Shown here: piece after piece, positions 1-6,099 of the stretch | Layout of the letters: every line of letters starts with the position of its first letter | Position numbering within the stretch: the stretch's first letter is position 1 | Source: Actinomycetota bacterium | GTDB lineage: Bacteria; Actinomycetota; Acidimicrobiia; IMCC26256; PALSA-610 | Direction: 5' to 3' | DNA length: 6,099 nt | Assembly (NCBI GenBank): GCA_030839105.1 | Contig: JAUZEI010000488.1 | Coordinates: forward strand, 1 to 6,099 | Made by a program: the position numbers and the translations under genes | Notes under the pieces: model-generated | Databases searched by the model: none | Told to the model about the DNA's origin: nothing | Seen by the model: only the letters and a program-made list of their open reading frames with translations

Positions 1-1596
1 GCGTACGGTCCGGGCGACCCGTTGCGTGCGTACTACGGAACCGATGCGCGGGCGCACACGATCCTCATGGGAGCGCTTCTCGCCATCTTGCTCTCGACGT
101 GGACGCCGAGCGCAGCCGCGCGGCGGCGACTGCTGGTTGCGGGGATCGCCGCGTTCGTGGTGATGATGTACGCGTGGCACGTCGCGACGGGCACCAGTTC
201 GCGTTACTACCACGGTGGATCGGCCGGGTACGCGGTGCTGGCCTGCGTCGTGATCGCGGGCGCGCTCCAACCCGGTGTACTTCGCACCGCGCTCGGATTC
301 CGGCCCCTGGCGTGGATCGGGCGACTCTCGTACGGCCTGTACCTGTTCCACTGGCCGTTGATCGTGTGGCTCGTGCCCACGCGCGTGCACCTGCACGGTC
401 TGTCGCTGGACGCGCTGCGTCTCGTGCTCACGTTCGTCGCGGCCAGTCTCTCCTTCTACCTGATCGAGGTCCCGATCCGCGAGCGGCGCGGTCTCCGACT
501 GCCGCGCCGCGATCGCTCGGCCATCGCAGCCGCGACCCTCGATCACGGGGCGCGGACGTCGCGACCCGCGATCGCGCGATGGCTGGCCCTTCCGGCGGTC
601 GGGATCACCCTCGCGATCGTGTTCGTCTCGAGCACCGGTGCGACGGCCGCGCCGAGCTACCTGAGCGGGACGCAGACGCCGTCGTTCAGCTTTCCGACCG
701 TACCGAAGGCGCCCCGCAAGGTCACCACCGCAGGAAGCTCCGGGCACGCCGCGCTCAGCACGCCCGGCGTCACGTTCGCGATGCCGAGGTTCAAGTTCAT
801 CTGGTCGATCGGTGATCCGCTCTTCTGCGGAAAGCCGAGAGCGAGCGAGACCAAGGAAGCCGACGACGCCGCGCGCCGGGCAGGGCCGCCGGCGCGCGCG
901 GGCTCGGCCGCCGGTCTGCGCGTGCTCATCCTCGGTGATTCCACCGCGTGCAGCCTCTTTCCCGGCCTGAAGGCCGTGGGCGACCAGGTCGGGGCGTCGG
1001 TCGCGCAGGCCGCCGTCTTCGGGTGCGGAATGGCGAGCGGCGACATCACCTCGACGCGCGGCGAACAGATCACTCCGCACAGCGAGCGGTGCCCCGAGAT
1101 GGTGGAAGCGGCCCAGGTCCCGGCGGTCGCCGCGATGCGACCGGATGTCGTGCTCTGGATGAGCCTGTGGGAGAAGTCCGACATGATCGCGAACGGCACG
1201 ACGCTGCTCTCCGGCACCGCGGAGGGCGACGCGGAGATGTTGCGCCGTATGGACCAGGCGCTCGCGCGGGTCACCGCGTACGGCGCGAAGGTCGTGCTGG
1301 TGACCGTGGCCGCTCCCGCGCCCAACGATGCGCAGGGCACGAACAATGCCGGCACCGCGGCCGATGACGCGGGCTACGCACGTCTCGACCGGATCGACCG
1401 CGAGTTCGCGGCGCGCCATCCCGCCCAAGTGACGCTCGTAGATCTCGCGCACCGGTTGTGTCCCGACGGACCCCCCTGCCCCGAGAATGTCGACGGCATA
1501 CGGATGCGCCCGGATGGCCGGCACCTCACGCCGACCGCGGCCGCGCTGCAAGCGCGCTGGCTCATGCCGCAGATCGTCGCGAGCGTCCGGCACTGA
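1..1596 (+). CDS. Membrane O-acyltransferase (acyltransferase-3/OafA-like) with C-terminal SGNH domain, 5'-truncated
   Basis: The reading frame is open from base 1 (A-Y-G-P-G-D-P...) and ends at TGA 1594-1596, giving 531 residues. The true start and the N-terminal part, which in this family carries the catalytic His, lie outside the window. Counting the first codon as residue 1, YYGTDARAHT (about 11-20) and the hallmark WIGRLSYGLYLFHWPL (about 105-120) match acyltransferase-3 proteins. Hydrophobic segments lie near 21-34, 44-61, 75-92, 109-125, 140-157 and 195-213. A Pro/Ser/Thr-rich linker leads to an SGNH domain with LILGDST (Ser314) and DGRH (Asp505, His508); cysteines, including the pair in LCPDGPPC, suggest an oxidising extracytoplasmic location. 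Known family members move acyl groups across the membrane onto surface polysaccharides, lipids or peptidoglycan; the substrate here cannot be told. The canonical GxND block is not evident, as is common in this fused SGNH subtype. The next gene follows after 19 bp. Confidence 0.9.
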   Translation, partial: AYGPGDPLRAYYGTDARAHTILMGALLAILLSTWTPSAAARRRLLVAGIAAFVVMMYAWHVATGTSSRYYHGGSAGYAVLACVVIAGALQPGVLRTALGFRPLAWIGRLSYGLYLFHWPLIVWLVPTRVHLHGLSLDALRLVLTFVAASLSFYLIEVPIRERRGLRLPRRDRSAIAAATLDHGARTSRPAIARWLALPAVGITLAIVFVSSTGATAAPSYLSGTQTPSFSFPTVPKAPRKVTTAGSSGHAALSTPGVTFAMPRFKFIWSIGDPLFCGKPRASETKEADDAARRAGPPARAGSAAGLRVLILGDSTACSLFPGLKAVGDQVGASVAQAAVFGCGMASGDITSTRGEQITPHSERCPEMVEAAQVPAVAAMRPDVVLWMSLWEKSDMIANGTTLLSGTAEGDAEMLRRMDQALARVTAYGAKVVLVTVAAPAPNDAQGTNNAGTAADDAGYARLDRIDREFAARHPAQVTLVDLAHRLCPDGPPCPENVDGIRMRPDGRHLTPTAAALQARWLMPQIVASVRH

Positions 1597-1606
1597 TCAG
1601 GAGTTC

Positions 1607-1612
1607 GGAGGG
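1607..1612 (+). promoter_or_regulatory. Ribosome binding site for the DUF2332 gene
   Basis: GGAGGG ends three bases before ATG 1616, a tight spacing. An AGGAG at 1599-1603 lies 12 bases upstream of the ATG and may be the alternative. Both lie in the 19-bp gap after the acyltransferase stop, so translation can start independently within a shared transcript. Confidence 0.55.
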
Positions 1613-1615
1613 TGG

Positions 1616-2692
1616 ATGAGCACGACAGCTGATGCAGCACGTCCCGAGTTCAGCGCTGCCGAGTTGCTGCGGTGGCAGGAAGCAGGATGCCTGCTCGGGA
1701 GCTCGCCCTCGCCGTTCTACGCCGCGCTGTTCGGCCGATTCGCGGCCGACTGCGAACAGGGGAGTGCACCCGTCGCCGATCTCCTCGCCCGCGCGCCGAT
1801 GACGATCAATGCGGCCGCGCCGCTGCGGTTGTTCGGTGGAGTGCACCGCGGCGTCCTCGTCGCCGAGTTCCCGGAGCTGGCTGCGACGTGGCCGACGACG
1901 GAACATCCTGCCGGCGATGTCGACGGCGCTTACGACCTCTTGCGGACGTTGTTCGCATCGCCGCCCGCATCGGTGCTGGACGCCCTGTCGCGCGATCCGC
2001 AGACGAACGAGGTCGGCCGCAGCGCGGCACTCGCACTCGGTCTCGCCCAGATCGGACGGCTCACACGCAAGCCGATCCGGCTCTTCGAGATCGGCAGCAG
2101 CGCGGGACTCAATCTCCGGATCGACTCCTACTTCTGCGACGGCGGCGCGACCACGTGGGGATCGCCGGACGCTGCCCTGCACTTTGGCGCCGATTGCTAC
2201 GAGAAACAGGCCGACTTCGCCGGTGCGACGCCGATCATCGAACGCCGAGGATGCGACATCAACCCGATCGACGCCACGACGGATGATGGTGCGGCGACGC
2301 TCATGTCGTACGTGTGGCCCGATCAGTTCGCGCGACTCGACCGGTTGCGCCGAGCGCTCGAGATCGCGCGTGCGGTACCGGCCGGAGTCGATGTCCAGTC
2401 GGCCGACGAATGGGTCGACCGACGCGTGGTGACGGTGCCCGACACAGCGACGGTGTTGATGCACTCGGTCATGTGGCAGTACATGCCCGACGCCGTGCAG
2501 AACCGGATCACTGCGACGCTGGCCGAACGGGGAGCTGCAGCCACCGACGACGCGCCGCTGGCGTTGGTCTCGATGGAGCCGGGCCCGCAGGCGATTGCGA
2601 TGGATCTGTCGGTGACTCTCTGGCCGGGCGGCGATCGCGAAGTGCTCGCACACTGCGGCGGTCACGGTCCGCCGATCGAACCGCTCGAGTAG
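1616..2692 (+). CDS. DUF2332 family protein, possible SAM-dependent methyltransferase fold
   Basis: This encodes 358 residues from ATG 1616 to TAG 2690-2692. The ATG is preceded by GGAGGG at 1607-1612, rather close to the start, and by AGGAG at 1599-1603. The frame continues upstream into the preceding gene, but the residues there are Arg-rich out-of-frame translation, so ATG 1616 is preferred. I recognise the whole-length DUF2332 pattern: an N-terminal helical part (FSAAELLRWQEAGCLLGSSP), EIGSSAGLNLRID at 158-170, GCDINPID ending at Asp219, YVWPDQ around Trp234-Gln237, HSVMWQYM from His283, and a C-terminal LWPGGDREVLAHCGGHGPP. No signal peptide or membrane segment is seen, so it is probably cytoplasmic. 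The family has no established function. The ExGxxxG loop followed by an acidic residue about 56 residues later resembles a Rossmann methyltransferase, which is inference. The 19-bp gap suggests an operon with the acyltransferase. Confidence 0.88.
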   Translation: MSTTADAARPEFSAAELLRWQEAGCLLGSSPSPFYAALFGRFAADCEQGSAPVADLLARAPMTINAAAPLRLFGGVHRGVLVAEFPELAATWPTTEHPAGDVDGAYDLLRTLFASPPASVLDALSRDPQTNEVGRSAALALGLAQIGRLTRKPIRLFEIGSSAGLNLRIDSYFCDGGATTWGSPDAALHFGADCYEKQADFAGATPIIERRGCDINPIDATTDDGAATLMSYVWPDQFARLDRLRRALEIARAVPAGVDVQSADEWVDRRVVTVPDTATVLMHSVMWQYMPDAVQNRITATLAERGAAATDDAPLALVSMEPGPQAIAMDLSVTLWPGGDREVLAHCGGHGPPIEPLE

Positions 2693-2747
2693 CAGGACGA
2701 CTCGGTGTACGTGTCTCCGGGTGGGACGCGACCCGAAGCACTGTGTC

Positions 2748-3593
2748 CTACGGTCCCGTAGTCGATGTTGTGGACTCGGGCGCTGTGGTGGTGTCGGGGA
2801 CCGTCGTTGTGCTGTCCGGGATCGTCGTTGTGCTGTCGGGCGCAGTGGTTGTCGTGACAGGCACGGTCGTTGTCGACGTCGTCGACGTCGTTGACGTCGT
2901 GGTCGTGGTACCGCCCGGGTCGGGGAAACGGGCGTCCAGTGCCGCGACGACGAGACCCGACCACGCGTCCTGCCCGACGCGCGTGTAGTGCACGTCGCCG
3001 GGTGCCGCCAGCCACTCGCTGTGGTTCCCGGCCGCGGCCTCCCAGTCCAAAATTGCGAGGTTGGGCCAGCGGGCAGACGCAGCCGCGAGCGCGGTGTTCA
3101 CGGCCGCGCAGCCTGTCTGTCTCGACGGCGGTTCGATCGGACAGGGCAGGTTCGTCCACAACACCGGTCTATCGGACGGCAACAGCGCCATCAGATAGTC
3201 GACCTTGCCGTCATAGCCGGAATAGCCGGTCGTGGTCGGAGTGCCCGGAGCGGCCGTGTCATTGATGCCGAGCTCGATCACGAATGCGTCTCCGTCGATC
3301 TTCGGAAGGCCTTCCTGCAAACGAATCTTCCAAAAATCGTAGGTCGTACAGGGTTGCTTCGTTTCTTCGGTTGCTTGGCAGTCAGTCTCGCGGATCGCTC
3401 CGCGATCACGTGCGAACACGACCGGCACATAGCCGTTGTCACGGTTGCTCAACGTGTTCGTAAAGGATGTGGCCGACTCGACGACGTTCGAGTCGCCGAT
3501 CACCACTACGACGCCGCGCACATGTGCGTTACAAGCCGATACACCGAAGGGCAGCGTCGCGAGCGCGAAAAGCGCGCCGAGTTTGCGAATCAC
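2748..3593 (-). CDS. Secreted SGNH/GDSL hydrolase, putative lipoprotein, with Thr-rich C-terminal tail
   Basis: The chosen start is GTG at 3593-3591, giving 281 residues. It is preceded on the minus strand by GGGG six bases upstream and begins a good signal sequence (basic IRK, hydrophobic core LGALFALATLPFG, then VSAC with Cys21 as a possible lipid-attachment Cys). The frame continues to an ATG at 3713, but the extra 40 residues are charged and not signal-like. The mature domain carries SGNH blocks: IGDSN with Ser35, ELGIND (Gly109, Asn111, Asp112) and DVHYTRVG (Asp200, His202). These give a plausible Ser-Asp-His triad plus Gly and Asn oxyanion residues, so an extracytoplasmic esterase, lipase or deacetylase is likely; the substrate is unknown. 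Cysteine pairs 72/82 and 151/162 may form disulfides. From residue 229 to the end, 36 of 53 residues are Thr or Ser, with PDSTTT-type repeats and no LPXTG-like sorting motif. It converges on the DUF2332 gene with a 55-bp gap. Confidence 0.88.
   Translation of the reverse strand: MIRKLGALFALATLPFGVSACNAHVRGVVVVIGDSNVVESATSFTNTLSNRDNGYVPVVFARDRGAIRETDCQATEETKQPCTTYDFWKIRLQEGLPKIDGDAFVIELGINDTAAPGTPTTTGYSGYDGKVDYLMALLPSDRPVLWTNLPCPIEPPSRQTGCAAVNTALAAASARWPNLAILDWEAAAGNHSEWLAAPGDVHYTRVGQDAWSGLVVAALDARFPDPGGTTTTTSTTSTTSTTTVPVTTTTAPDSTTTIPDSTTTVPDTTTAPESTTSTTGP
2803..2844. repeat. Two tandem 21-bp units encoding PDSTTT repeats
   Basis: Units 2803-2823 and 2824-2844 share their first 14 bases and match at 16 of 21 positions. 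A more degenerate relative lies just before, at about 2782-2802. On the minus strand they encode PDSTTT-type heptads in the hydrolase tail. The 21-bp period keeps the frame, so gain or loss of a unit would only change tail length. Confidence 0.8.
2872..2898. repeat. Three tandem 9-bp units in the Thr-rich tail
   Basis: GTCGACGTC occurs at 2872-2880 and 2881-2889, followed by GTTGACGTC at 2890-2898. The units contain the palindromes GTCGAC and GACGTC and lie where the minus-strand gene encodes a run of Ser-Thr-Thr. This looks like coding repeat expansion rather than an operator, because the period is in frame with the tail. Confidence 0.8.
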
Positions 3594-3878
3594 GTAGCGC
3601 CCCACAGGAATACCGTGCCGGAAGGGTGGGACGGTACGACTCCCGACTTTCCGGTCGCTTTCAGCGCGCGCCGGTGCGATCACCGCACGCGGCTCTGGAT
3701 GCGTGCACCTCACCGTGCGCGGCGAGCCACAACGCTTGGGCGGACAGATTGTTCGCCCTCGACCGGAGTCCCTTGCGAAGTGACGATCGCGAGCACACGC
3801 TGTGCAGACTCACCGGCAACGAAGCCATACGACTACGCGGCGTTTTGCTGCCTGCCGGCCATTTCGGGGGGACGACTC
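3594..3878. promoter_or_regulatory. Divergent intergenic region between the SGNH hydrolase and the ASST-like lipoprotein genes
   Basis: This 285-bp region separates two outward-reading genes, so promoters for both are expected here by position. I see no convincing -35/-10 pair for either direction. On the minus strand TACCGT (complement of 3631-3636) fits the loose actinobacterial TANNNT -10 pattern about 37 bases before the GTG, but without a recognisable -35. Small GC-rich inverted repeats occur at 3685-3690/3701-3706 (GCACGC/GCGTGC, 10-base loop) and 3674-3678/3684-3688. They are short enough to be chance at this GC content. No RNA gene or further credible coding region was seen. Confidence 0.45.
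3866..3872 (+). promoter_or_regulatory. Ribosome binding site deciding the GTG 3879 start
   Basis: GGGGGGA sits six bases upstream of GTG 3879, a normal spacing. It supports this start over an in-frame GTG at 3780, which would add 33 residues in front of the signal sequence. Confidence 0.55.
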
Positions 3879-6099
3879 GTGCGAGCGTGCCGGCTGGTCG
3901 TGATCATGATTGCGGCTGCGGCGTTTTGCGCGGGTTGTGATTGGTTGCAGTGGGGAGGAGGCGCGGGGCACGCCGGTCTTGTCGCCGAAGGGAACATTGT
4001 CAAAGCCAACGTTTCCGCGCTTGTTTCATCGACGATGTCGACGAACGCTCCTACCGGCCAAGTCGTGGCCGGACACGGCCTCGTGTTCGCGGCTCGTGAC
4101 GGTCTGTTGACCGCGTACGACGCTCCTTCGTACGGCGTTGCGTGGACGGCAGTGCTCCCGGCGGGCACCACTGCGGGTGGAGTTCCCGCGGTCGATCTCG
4201 ATCGCGCGTCCAACACCGTGTTCGTCGTGGTCTCCGGCGCCGCCACACCGATCCTCGTGGGATTCGACGTGGACGGCCTGCGCAACTGCGACATCGTGTT
4301 GAACACGTGTGCGCCGATATTTCGGGCCGATGTGGGTGGGGCGAAGGGGCCTGCGACGCCGCCGGTGATCGCGGACGGCAAGGTCCTTGTCAACGGCGGC
4401 ACCCGTCTGTACGCGTTCGACGCGTCCGGCCGGACGGGGTGCGCATCGTCGCAGGGCGTGCGTTCGTGTCTCCCGTTGTGGTCCGCATCGACCGGATTCG
4501 CGGCGCGCGGCGTCGGCCCCGCGGTCGCGAAGGGAGTCGTCTACGACGCGGCGCAGTTCGGGACTATCGGGTTCGTGGGTGCGTACGACTTGCAAAACGG
4601 GACCCTGCAGTGGCTGGGATTTCTGGGGGCACCGGCAGCCACGGCCACGCCGAGTATTGCGTCGAGCGGAACGGTTTTCGTCCCTGCCGGTGCCGCGATC
4701 GCCGCGTTCGCCGGTAAAGGTTGCGGTTCGGGGGACTGTCCGCGCTCCTATGCGCTCGTCGCCAAGACTGGTGATGCCGCGGGGGACTTCCTGGCCACAC
4801 CTGCGATCGACGGACCGGACATCTTCGCGACCAACGGCAACGGCGAGATGTACGCGTGGTCGAATGGCGGATGCGGCAGCGCCGACTGTCAGCCCAGAAC
4901 GTCGATGCTTCTCAATGCTCCGAGCGGCGGTTCAACTGCGTATTCGGAATCGGCTGCGATTGAGAACGGAATCGTCTTCGTACTTGCCCGGCGGGTCGCC
5001 GCGGCCGTCGATCACCTCGAGGTCGTGGCGCTCGATGAACAGGATCTCACCGAGGTCACGAGCTGGGACCTCGGTGTAGGTGACTTCGGAACCGGGCTTG
5101 CCAGCGCGTCTCTCGCAGACGGCGTGCTGTATGCGCCAACCGACGCCGCGCTCATGACGATCCATCCACGGCCTGTGCAGCCGCTCGCGTCCTTGGCGGT
5201 CTCGCCACTCGCACTCAGCCCGTCGTTCTCGACCTCCACGTTCGACTACGTGTTGAGCTGTGCGGCAGGCACGAACGCGGTGACCATCGACACGGCTGCC
5301 GTTCCCGGCGGTTCGGTTCGCCTCGTCGCCCCGGTAGTCACACAGCCGAGCCCCATGCGGTCGGACGCGGTCAACCTCACCGAAAACGCGGCGGTGATCG
5401 TGGAGGCGACCGACGCGGCGGGCCAGTCGGCTCGGTACTGGGTCCGCTGTCTCCCGCACGACTTTCCGCCGGTCCATGTTGCCCTCCACCCAGAATCGGG
5501 TTCGCCGACTCCCGGGTGGTATGTGACGGCAAACATTCCCGTTTCCGGGACCAACTCCTACGCGATGATCCTCGACACCAATGGGACGCCCGTGTGGTAC
5601 AAGCGTCCATCGGAAGGCATCGCGCTCAACGTCACGCCGCTCGGCCGCAACACGCTCGCATTCATGTCGACCGCCGGAGCGTTTTCGACGGACCCGAACG
5701 GCAAGTTCGACATCTTCAACCTCGAGAAACGTCAGACCAGCCAACTGCGGACTGTGGGTGTCCCGACGGATCTGCACGAGTTTCGTCGGTTGCCGAACGG
5801 CAACACACTGCTGTTGTCCTATCCGCTCAAGAGCGGTGTGGATCTGACCGGTCTCGAGGCCACCCCTACACCCGGGCCGAACTCGACCATCGCCGACTGC
5901 GAGGTCCAGGAGGTCGACCCCCAAGGAAACCTCGTATTCAAGTGGGACGCGAGCGACCACGTAGATCCCGTGACCGAGACCACCATGGCCAGCAGCTCCA
6001 TCGTGGGCGGCAAGACGGTCTACGACGTGTATCACTGCAACTCGATCGACGAAAATGTCGATAGCAATCTGCTCGTATCGGCGCGCCACCTGAACGCGG
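3879..6099 (+). CDS. Predicted lipoprotein: PQQ-like beta-propeller, cadherin-like sandwich and arylsulfotransferase-like domain, 3'-truncated
   Basis: The frame is open from GTG 3879 to the window edge: 740 codons plus one base, with no stop. Residues 1-20 are a signal sequence (MRACRLVVIMIAAAAFCAGC) with Cys20 as probable lipidation site. DWLQWGGGAGHAG (21-33) resembles the N-terminal motif of PQQ-like propeller proteins. Residues about 61-430 hold eight repeats of the type P-x-I-x-x-G-x-V-x-V...L-x-A-F-D. Residues about 436-524 (LASLAVSPLALSPSFSTSTFDY to YWVRC) match a cadherin-like beta-sandwich. From about 530 the sequence is ASST-like: DTNGTPVWY, DLHEFRRLPNGNTLLLS (His633), DCEVQEVDPQGNLVFKW, YHCNSI (His719) and NLLVSARHLNA (Arg736). 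His633, His719 and Arg736 plausibly match His252, His356 and Arg374 of the E. coli ASST; the nucleophilic His436 equivalent would lie past the edge. Characterised ASSTs move sulfuryl groups from phenolic sulfates to phenols outside the cytoplasm without PAPS. Many homologues are untested, so activity is inference. Confidence 0.87.
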   Translation, partial: MRACRLVVIMIAAAAFCAGCDWLQWGGGAGHAGLVAEGNIVKANVSALVSSTMSTNAPTGQVVAGHGLVFAARDGLLTAYDAPSYGVAWTAVLPAGTTAGGVPAVDLDRASNTVFVVVSGAATPILVGFDVDGLRNCDIVLNTCAPIFRADVGGAKGPATPPVIADGKVLVNGGTRLYAFDASGRTGCASSQGVRSCLPLWSASTGFAARGVGPAVAKGVVYDAAQFGTIGFVGAYDLQNGTLQWLGFLGAPAATATPSIASSGTVFVPAGAAIAAFAGKGCGSGDCPRSYALVAKTGDAAGDFLATPAIDGPDIFATNGNGEMYAWSNGGCGSADCQPRTSMLLNAPSGGSTAYSESAAIENGIVFVLARRVAAAVDHLEVVALDEQDLTEVTSWDLGVGDFGTGLASASLADGVLYAPTDAALMTIHPRPVQPLASLAVSPLALSPSFSTSTFDYVLSCAAGTNAVTIDTAAVPGGSVRLVAPVVTQPSPMRSDAVNLTENAAVIVEATDAAGQSARYWVRCLPHDFPPVHVALHPESGSPTPGWYVTANIPVSGTNSYAMILDTNGTPVWYKRPSEGIALNVTPLGRNTLAFMSTAGAFSTDPNGKFDIFNLEKRQTSQLRTVGVPTDLHEFRRLPNGNTLLLSYPLKSGVDLTGLEATPTPGPNSTIADCEVQEVDPQGNLVFKWDASDHVDPVTETTMASSSIVGGKTVYDVYHCNSIDENVDSNLLVSARHLNA

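Noticed and set aside
22..24. TTG as the start of the acyltransferase
   Set aside because: The frame is open to base 1 and the sequence begins in the middle of a conserved acyltransferase-3 region, so the real start is upstream of the window.
1562..2665. Long minus-strand open frame opposite the DUF2332 gene
   Set aside because: The product is Arg-rich low-complexity sequence, and the opposite strand carries recognisable family motifs.
2718..2735. CGGGT/ACCCG hairpin with an 8-base loop between the convergent genes, as a terminator
   Set aside because: The stem is only five base pairs, there is no T-tract on either strand, and such stems are frequent by chance at this GC content. Its position between convergent stops is the only support.
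2314..2988. Plus-strand frame with a Val-rich repetitive C-terminus
   Set aside because: It overlaps the DUF2332 gene in another frame, and its Val/Asp-rich part is the antisense reading of the Thr-rich tail codons. It has no credible start site or domain.
3685..3706. GCACGC/GCGTGC inverted repeat in the divergent region as an operator
   Set aside because: A six-base GC-only stem with no second copy or adjacent promoter elements is not enough to call a regulator site.
3594..3713. N-terminal extension of the SGNH hydrolase to an ATG at 3713
   Set aside because: The 40 extra residues are charged and Pro/Arg-rich and would bury the signal peptide. The GTG at 3593 has a G-rich ribosome site and starts directly at the signal sequence.
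3780..3878. In-frame GTG at 3780 as an earlier start of the propeller protein
   Set aside because: It would put 33 non-hydrophobic residues before the signal sequence, and GGGGGGA supports GTG 3879.
4932..6089. Long minus-strand open frame opposite the ASST-like region
   Set aside because: It is antisense to a frame with clear domain motifs. Its product is Arg/Val-rich with no recognisable fold, as expected from high-GC complementary frames.

Overview
The window is high-GC DNA with four protein-coding genes, three of which encode exported or membrane proteins. The GC-rich codon use, GTG starts and the Thr-rich low-complexity tail on a secreted protein suggest an actinobacterium, possibly of the class Acidimicrobiia. 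That placement is an inference from style, not from a marker gene. I see no RNA genes, CRISPR array, transposase, integrase or origin.

Layout. (1) Bases 1-1596, plus strand: the 3' part of a membrane O-acyltransferase of the acyltransferase-3 (OafA-like) family with a C-terminal extracytoplasmic SGNH domain; its start lies before the window. (2) Bases 1616-2692, plus strand, 19 bp downstream and probably co-transcribed: a DUF2332-type cytoplasmic protein with a glycine-rich motif resembling the SAM-binding loop of methyltransferases. (3) Bases 2748-3593, minus strand, convergent with gene 2: a small secreted or lipid-anchored SGNH/GDSL hydrolase with a 53-residue Thr/Ser-rich tail. (4) Bases 3879-6099, plus strand, divergent from gene 3 and running off the right edge: a large predicted lipoprotein. 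It joins an eight-repeat PQQ-like beta-propeller, a cadherin-like beta-sandwich and an arylsulfotransferase (ASST)-like domain. A 285-bp region (3594-3878) separates genes 3 and 4 and must hold the promoters for both, unless gene 4 is expressed from further away.

Taken together, genes 1, 3 and 4 look like envelope-facing group-transfer or hydrolysis enzymes: acyl transfer, ester hydrolysis and possibly sulfuryl transfer. Their proximity hints at modification of an exported glycan, lipid or phenolic compound, but no substrate can be read from the sequence. The most unusual item is gene 4, because of its three-part architecture and its repeated paired-cysteine loops.
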